Shown here in pieces: positions 51,895 through 57,802 of a stretch of 57,802 bases of DNA. The translations under genes and the position numbers were made by a program. The stretch's first letter is position 1; each line of letters begins with the position of its first letter. The notes under the pieces were generated by a model. It was not told where the DNA came from, did not search any database, and saw nothing but the letters and a program-made list of their open reading frames with translations. This stretch comes from Chara braunii (lineage: Eukaryota; Streptophyta; Charophyceae; Charales; Characeae): assembly GCA_003427395.1 (NCBI GenBank), contig BFEA01000701.1:62740-120541 (forward strand), read 5' to 3'.

Positions 51895-54186
51895 TTGATA
51901 ATAGACACCTTAAGAGCGTGCGACAAGGCAGTAGCCTTTTGTGATGCGGAGAGAGGAAGGATAAATCCCAGATATGCTAAACCCGCAAGGATCTATACGG
52001 TGCCGCACGTGTCGTGGAATGATGCCGGGTGGAAGTTCGCGCAAAAGAAGAAGGAGATGATAGTGGATTTCTTAAAGGAGAAGATAAGAACGTTCGTAGC
52101 AGAACCATGTGAGAGCGCGTACGTCAACAAATGGTTTTTCATTTGGAAGTCGAATGGGAGGCTCCGATGGATACAAGACCTCCAGAAAACGAATAAGGTT
52201 ACAGTTAGGGACGTTGGATCTATTCCAAACGCAGATCTTCTCTCTGAGGGAGCTGCCGGACGCTCGATTTACTCGGTCTGCGACCTTTTCTCAGGCTACG
52301 ACGAGATCCCGCTTGATTACCGAAACCGGCACCTAACTGCAATGCATACGCCGTTGGGGCTAATACAGATGATGGTCGTGCCTATGGGATGGACTAATGG
52401 CGTGGCGGTCTTTCAAAGAGCGATGGTGGCTGTCCTAGGAGAACTCATACCGAATCTAGTAGAGGTTTTCCTGGATGACTTCCCAATCAAGGGACCCTAT
52501 GAGAAGGACGAGACTGAGGTGAGGCCTGGAGTAAGGTGGTTCGTCGCTACCCACGCTGAAGATATTAAGAAGATGCTGGTGAAGTTGGAGGATGCAAATC
52601 TAACCATAAGTGGAACTAAGAGTAGGTGGGCAATGTCTTCAATAAAGATAGTAGGTTACATCTGTGACAAGGAAGGTAGGAGACCGGACCCCGCGAAGTT
52701 AGAAAAGCTTATGAACTGGCCTACTCCGTTACGGCATATTACCGATATACGTCAGTTTTCGGGGGTAGTTGGATTCTGGAAGAACTTTATAAAGGGCTAT
52801 GCTGGAAAAGCCAAGCCGCTAAGAAGGCTCTTGCGCAAAGGAGTGGAATGGAGTTGGACGAGTGAGCAAGAGGATACTTCGAGAGCCCTAAAGGATGAAT
52901 TTAAAGAAGGGGGACAAGTTCTCGGTGTTCCTTACTTTGAGGACGAGGAGAAGCGACCGTTTGTAGTATGCACGGATGCGGGGCCTGCCTTTGTTGGGGG
53001 GGTCTTAGCTCAGAAAGACCAGGAGGGCCGTGAGAGACCTCTTAGATTCGAGAGTAAGACCTTAAACACCACTGACAGGAACTACTCACAGTTTAAGAAA
53101 GAAGTCCTAGGAGTCCTACACTGCCTGAATGTCTTTCGTCATTACATTTACGGTCGAAGGTTTGTACTGCGGGTTGACCCAACGGCGGTGGCGACCGTCC
53201 TACAAAAAGATTTTTCGTTGACGGATCCCACAATTACTAGATGGCTCATGCATATAAGAATGTTCGACTATATGGTGGAACGGATATCGGGGGCTAAGAA
53301 CTCAGTTGCGGATGGCTTATCGCGAATTGCGTTAGAAGAAGGGAACCTAGGATCACCCGGAGGAGTTGACAAGTTTTTACAGATGGAGATAGACTCTCTA
53401 AGAGTAGAAGCAAGTACGGCCAGGACTCCCTTGTTCCTCGAGAACCTCTATACGGGGAAATACCAACGGATAGATCGGTATCTCATAGGTGAGGCCGAGT
53501 TGGATGACAAGGTTAGGAAGGAGGCTCAACAGTATTGTTTAAGGGCGGGTCACCTCTTTAAGAGGCCACCTAAGAACGGGATGCCTATGAGGGTCGTCTG
53601 TGACAGGGATGAGCAACGAGACATAATAGCGGAACTTCACGACGGCGTCGTTGAGGGACACAGAGGAGTGAAAGGAACCTTTGAGAAGGTCAGGAACCTT
53701 TATTGGTGGGATGGTCTATATAGGGATGTGGAAGTGTATTGTCTCACATGCGTGGAGTGTCAGAAGAGGGTTGTGATTAAGTATAAGGAACCACTATTTC
53801 CTTCGTATCCTACAGCCGTAGGTCAAAAAGTTCACGTGGATTTAGTTAACATGCCCAAAGGAGAAGGGGGAATGAATTATATCATTGACATTAGGGACGA
53901 CTTGACCGGGTTTGTAGAGGCATGGCCATTGAAGCAGAAAACAGGCAAGGCTGTTAGTGGATATCTAACGGAGTATATCACTTGGTATGGTTGTGTGGGG
54001 AAGATTGTTATGGATAGAGGGTCAGAATTTATGGCCAAAGAAGTCCAGGAACTGCTCCAGATGGCGGGGATACGGGTGTCGCTATCTACGGCGTACCATC
54101 CCCAAACTAACGCTCCCGTAGAGAGAGGACATCAGTCTCTAGTGAATGCGCTCGCCAAATGGTGCGAAGGTAGGGAGAAGAAGTGA
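51895..54186 (+). CDS. pol: Element 2 reverse transcriptase-RNase H-integrase
   Basis: A long open frame of 763 residues. RT (about residues 50-310) includes WFFIWKSNGRLRWIQDLQKT, DLFSGYDEIPLDYRN, MHTPLGLIQMMVVPMGWTN and VFLDDFPIKG, with the catalytic Asp pair at 52,474-52,479. RNase H (about 355-480) has VVCTDAGPAFVGGVLAQ, RNYSQFKKEVLGVLH, LRVDPTAVA and NSVADGLSR. Integrase has an HHCC domain (HDGVVEGH..CLTCVECQK) and the triad Asp in VHVDLVNMP, Asp in MDRGSEF (54,013) and Glu in NAPVERGH (54,121), 35 residues between the last two. TGA at 54,184 truncates it. Beyond it the same frame continues (PRYLRFVVWADN), so a Trp codon was probably lost by G-to-A. All catalytic residues of this part are present. 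Confidence 0.92.
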   Translation: MIIDTLRACDKAVAFCDAERGRINPRYAKPARIYTVPHVSWNDAGWKFAQKKKEMIVDFLKEKIRTFVAEPCESAYVNKWFFIWKSNGRLRWIQDLQKTNKVTVRDVGSIPNADLLSEGAAGRSIYSVCDLFSGYDEIPLDYRNRHLTAMHTPLGLIQMMVVPMGWTNGVAVFQRAMVAVLGELIPNLVEVFLDDFPIKGPYEKDETEVRPGVRWFVATHAEDIKKMLVKLEDANLTISGTKSRWAMSSIKIVGYICDKEGRRPDPAKLEKLMNWPTPLRHITDIRQFSGVVGFWKNFIKGYAGKAKPLRRLLRKGVEWSWTSEQEDTSRALKDEFKEGGQVLGVPYFEDEEKRPFVVCTDAGPAFVGGVLAQKDQEGRERPLRFESKTLNTTDRNYSQFKKEVLGVLHCLNVFRHYIYGRRFVLRVDPTAVATVLQKDFSLTDPTITRWLMHIRMFDYMVERISGAKNSVADGLSRIALEEGNLGSPGGVDKFLQMEIDSLRVEASTARTPLFLENLYTGKYQRIDRYLIGEAELDDKVRKEAQQYCLRAGHLFKRPPKNGMPMRVVCDRDEQRDIIAELHDGVVEGHRGVKGTFEKVRNLYWWDGLYRDVEVYCLTCVECQKRVVIKYKEPLFPSYPTAVGQKVHVDLVNMPKGEGGMNYIIDIRDDLTGFVEAWPLKQKTGKAVSGYLTEYITWYGCVGKIVMDRGSEFMAKEVQELLQMAGIRVSLSTAYHPQTNAPVERGHQSLVNALAKWCEGREKK

Positions 54187-55105
54187 CCTAGGTATCTAAG
54201 ATTCGTTGTCTGGGCGGATAACATTACCGTTCGATCAACCACTGGATATCCCCCCTACACTTTGTGGCTTGGCAGACACTGCCCCTTACCAATAGAATTC
54301 CATATCGATTCTTGGCAGACGATTTGACTGGGAGGAAGTCTCGACTAGAGAACAGTTGTTGGCCGCTCGAGTCAAACAAATAGCCGAGACTCTTGAGGAT
54401 AGCACCCTGGATGCCACGAAAAAGCTAAAGATCCAGAGGGGAAAGGAGAAGGAGAGATGGGATAAGCACATCCGAGTCAGGCAAGAAGGGATACCCGAGG
54501 GAGGTCTAGTCTTGCTTTACGATTCTTCGTTAGAGAGGACTTGGACATGGAAGTTAGGGAACCGATGGATGGGGCCCTATCGCGTGGTAAAGAGTCTGGG
54601 AGGTGGAGCCTATGTGATAGAGGAACTAGATGGGGCTAGGTGGGCGGAACCAATATCAAGTGCTCGCTTCAAAGTCTTTAAGGAACGAAAGGAGCCTACT
54701 TTGCATCTGCGGAAGGATAAAGAGAAAGAAGAAGTCGACAAGCGGCTAGAAGGATGTCTGGAGAAGCGCGAAGCAGACCCTACAAGGGTGGTCACTTATG
54801 AGACAGGAGAATCCTCTAAGATATCTACAAGAAAGGGGGAAGAGAAGGCCCTAGGGGTCAAGCGTAGACAATGGAAAGGCACGAGGAAGAAGAAGTGCGA
54901 AGTCGTAGAGTCGGCCGGGTTGAGGAAGGAAAAGAAGCGAAAGGGCAAGGAGACTATTAAGGTCATACTGGTAGTGGACAAGACAGAGAGTCAGCGCCGC
55001 TATGAGAACAGGCAACGGAGGTCCACCAACCGATTAGGGGTCAAAAAAAGATTAGTTAAGAAGAAGCAAAGAAAGAAGAAGAAGCAACAAAAAGGGACTC
55101 GGTGA
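54187..55105 (+). pseudogene. Element 2 integrase C-terminal domain with very basic tail
   Basis: Immediately after the TGA the integrase reading continues (TTGYPPYTLWLGRHCPLPIE), shifts frame near 54,310, and the open segment 54,356-55,105 carries the GPY-type domain (GLVLLYDSSLERTWTWKLGN, MGPYRVVKSLGGGAYVIEEL). About 140 more residues follow, extremely rich in Lys, Arg and Glu, ending KKKQRKKKKQQKG before TGA. Comparable GPY domains end soon after this point in the element 1 relative. No chromodomain is recognisable. The tail could act in nuclear import or chromatin/nucleic-acid binding; that is inference. Confidence 0.75.
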
Positions 55106-55224
55106 GGAAAAAGAAGACGATCTTGGGTTGATGGGTAGAGATTAGGAGTCAGCTTTTCTCCTCCCATTTTCCTGGATATTCCCAGATCGCTCGCCGGGGA
55201 CGTCGAGAATAGGGGGGGGGCTGC
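55106..55224 (+). other. Element 2 3' untranslated region with polypurine tract
   Basis: A short 3' UTR with AATAGGGGGGGGG at about 55,208-55,220, a likely polypurine tract, followed by CTGC and the 3' LTR start TGTCGGGCGG. The tract sits four bases from the LTR, slightly further than usual. Confidence 0.7.
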
Positions 55225-57802
55225 TGTCGGGCGGCTCCAACCCTACGTCGCCCTTTACTTCTCTTGCAAGGGCGCGCATCAAGGTTTCTATTTGTTGGCT
55301 TTTACCTGGCTGAAGCTCACCGGCCATGGGAAGAATGCCGCGACAAGTTGATCAGGAAGGTGACGAACTACGATATCCTGTTCGAGCAGAGAACGAGCGA
55401 TGAACAGCGGTACCTTTGCGGAAAGAGCCCAAGACGAAAGCCACTGGCAAGCACAAAGAGGCTGCCACAGCGGGCAATTACCGAGGGGTCGGACAAAGGG
55501 GCGCGACCGCGGAAGGTTGGAATGATACTGAATGTTGGCTGAATGGTCAAGGGAACGGGGCGATGGGCACTTACAGTGAGCCCACTGACATCTTAAGCGA
55601 CGACGATGACTAAAACTGCCTCGAGCAGCCGAATTCCAAAGAATACCCTGCGACGACAAGTGGCAGGGCCAGGCCACGCGGGGGCCACGACACTAAGAGA
55701 TACAGGCTATGGGCAAAGGGCCCGTGGGGCCGGTTGATTCCTTCTTTCGAAGGGGGCGGTCCCGGTAGGACACGGGGACCGGTTAGGCCAAATAAGCGAT
55801 GGGCCCAGTATTTATTTCAGAGGGCCTGACTGCTTTTTCCCTCTTAAGGGGCGGGACCATTACAGCGTGGGGACCGCCGAGGCTTGGGGCAGGCTCGGGG
55901 TAGCCACGGTACCGGGCCGCTGCAAAGGGCCCAGTTCCCGATGGGAAGGCCTTTTTCACCGGGACCCCTTCGGAGGCCAATCAGGCCCGGGCGCAGCCAC
56001 GGTACCGAGGCGCTGCAAGCCTTTGCAGCCTCGGTGCACCTGAGGCGAGGGGCACACTTGGGGGAAAGGCCTGACAAACTAGATAAGGCGCACGGGAGCC
56101 GGGGCGCAGGACAGAGAGGAGCAAGGCGGGGGAACGAACGGATGGGAGGCACGAGCTCGGGGACGCACGAAGGAGGTAGGGGGCAGACACGCGCACATCC
56201 GTGGAGTTGCCCGGAGTCCACTCGCTTGCAGGAGCACACCCGCGCAGTTGCGTGCGGTTTACCCACGCTTAGTCGTACATCCGCGGGGTTGTGCGGGGTT
56301 TCTGACGATTAAGCGCACATCCACGCAGTTGCGCGGGGCACGTCCGCGCACAGGCGCGCATCCGCGCAGTTGCGCGGAACTCAGTCGCGCACCTTCCCGT
56401 GCATTTTTGCGCACTCGTACACTACGCGCACACTCACGCGCGCATTCATGCGCTTTCGCGCATTGCTTTTGCACCCACGCGCGCATTCGCACGCACTCGT
56501 ACACTACGCGCACACCCACGCGCGCATTCGCGCACTGCATGTGCACCCACGCGTGCATCCGCGCGCACTCGTGCTCTACGCGCGCCCCCTCGTAAGTATT
56601 CGCGCACACTCCCTCGCCAAGAGCGCACATCCGCACATCATCGCGCGAACTGGGAGCCACCCGTGGGAAGACCCGCGCATTACCGCGGGTACGGGGAGAC
56701 TGTCGCGCGGAGGTTCGCACACTATAGCGCGCACGGGGAGCTGCTGCTTGGAATCTTGCTTGTACCTGCGCACCCCATGCACCGGGAGAGGGTCGAGGGG
56801 AACCAGCTGGGCGCCTGCTCGTTTCCGCGAACGGGCTAACGAGGGAGGGCCGTGAGCATTTGTGCGCACTAGCGCCCGCACTGGAACGTAAGGGGGGGGA
56901 GACTACGGATTTCGCTGAGATACGCCGACGGACGAGATACAGCACAAGGCAGCATCTTTGATCACGCACCTACCGAAGAGGGACACTTTCAACGGAGGGG
57001 CACACTACCTAAAGGGGCACCCTACCAGCAGGCACTATACCCAAGGCGGCGCTCTATCAAGGAATACTTTGCCGAAGGGGGCACCATACCAAAGGGGACA
57101 TTTTACCGTGTGGACATCTACCGGGAGCACATTTATCGAGCGGACACTTTTACCGAGCGGACACATTCACTGAGCGGATACATTTACCGAGCGGATACAT
57201 TTACCAAGCGGACACATTTACCGAGCGGACACATTTACCGAGCGGACACTTTTACCGAGCGGACACATTCACCGAGCGGATACATTTACCGAGCGGATAC
57301 ATTTACCGAGCGGACACATTTACCGAGCGGACACATTTACCGAGCGGACACTTTTACCGAGCGGACACATTCACCGAGCGGATACATTTACCGAGCGGAT
57401 GTATTTACCGAGCGGACACATTTACCGAGCGGACATGTTTACCGAGCGGACACATTTACCGAGCGAATTCTTTTACCGGGCGGACTCGTTTGCCGAGCGG
57501 GCACATTTACCGAGCGGACACATTTACAGAGCGGATACATTTACCGAGCGGACACATTCACCGAGTGGATACATTTACCGGTCGGACACCTTTACTGAGC
57601 GGATACGTTTACCGAGAGGGCACATTTCACCGAGCGAGTACTTTACCGTGCGAAGACTTTATCGAGCGGGCCTATCCAAGCCTAGTTGGTACCGAAGAGG
57701 CACGAGTCCGAACCGGGCTTTCGAAGGGGGACTTTGACTTTTGAGCCCTTTGACATTTCTATGGCGGCCTCGTGGCTCAGGCGGGCCTATCCAAGCTTTG
57801 TT
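55225..57802 (+). repeat. Element 2 3' LTR (incomplete at window end)
   Basis: It begins TGTCGGGCGGCTCC and is collinear with 39,837-42,4xx. Compared with the 5' LTR it lacks about 90 bases near 56,080, has a short extra stretch near 55,830-55,850, and carries more 17-bp units. About 2,578 of an expected ~3,450 bases are visible. Confidence 0.92.
57131..57648 (+). repeat. 17-bp minisatellite in the 3' LTR (expanded)
   Basis: ACCGAGCGGACACATTT units, about 30. The GGACACTTTTACC marker occurs at about 57,141, 57,243 and 57,345, spaced 102 bases. That is three higher-order units against two in the 5' LTR. Confidence 0.9.

Larger units (their letters stand above)
39837..57802 (+). mobile_element. 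Element 2: large Ty3/Gypsy retrotransposon with expanded 5' ORF module (3' end cut by window)
   Basis: The order is 5' LTR (39,837-43,285), PBS (43,287), a 5.7-kb leader of small ORFs, gag, protease, RT, RNase H, integrase with basic tail, PPT (about 55,208-55,220) and 3' LTR from 55,225 to the window end. If the 3' LTR matches the 5' LTR in length, the whole is close to 18.8 kb. The domain order RT-RNase H-integrase and GPY-type integrase place it in Ty3/Gypsy. It shares its PBS with element 1. Several in-frame stops show it is not currently autonomous. Confidence 0.9.

Overview
The window looks like nuclear DNA from a repeat-rich green-lineage (streptophyte) eukaryote. A charophyte alga or early-diverging plant fits best. 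The evidence is one intact PR-1-type secreted CAP protein gene, two Ty3/Gypsy LTR retrotransposons that share a plant-type primer-binding site (TGGCGCCGTTGCCGGGGA), a plant-style LINE, and abundant microsatellites. The organism call is inference. No bacterial operon, rRNA, confident tRNA or CRISPR array is present.

Layout. Positions 1-7,963 are host DNA: a 400-bp foldback element (1,035-1,434), tandem duplications and CT/CA-rich microsatellites, and the CAP gene on the minus strand (6,447-5,839). From 7,964 a giant LTR retrotransposon begins, called element 1 here: a 7.5-kb 5' LTR (7,964-15,487), PBS, then decayed gag, protease and the N-terminal half of reverse transcriptase. A degenerate LINE (about 19,690-23,940) follows directly. 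A second 7.4-kb LTR of the same family lies in inverted orientation at 24,092-31,530. Beyond it, on the minus strand, come a gag-like third ORF (33,632-36,408), integrase, RNase H and the C-terminal half of RT (36,488-39,207). The two halves are complementary, and a 4-bp GCAG sequence flanks the outer ends of both LTRs. They are best read as one retrotransposon of about 26.8 kb (LINE excluded) whose 3' half is inverted, either in the genome or by an assembly error.

Element 1's LTR holds a series of hairpins that share a conserved loop (GCTCTATAAGTTTAGGT) while their stems differ in sequence and still pair. A second array of about 120-bp units follows. This is the most unusual nucleotide-level signal in the window.

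From 39,837 a second large Gypsy element (element 2) runs past the window end: a 3.45-kb 5' LTR, PBS, a 5.7-kb string of small end-to-end or overlapping ORFs, gag, an atypical protease, RT-RNase H-integrase, a very basic C-terminal tail, a G-rich PPT and 2.6 kb of the 3' LTR. The leader ORFs include at least three divergent paralogous copies of one unrecognised domain and a set of smaller, weakly similar ones. This looks like a tandemly expanded accessory module. Its LTRs carry a 17-bp minisatellite organised in 102-bp higher-order units, and a 115-bp tandem array.

Both elements appear dead: gag-pol frames are interrupted by stops, several explicable as single transitions. Runs of N that mirror each other exactly in the two element-1 LTRs, and two N-joined exact duplications, show that part of the repeat structure was shaped by the assembler.
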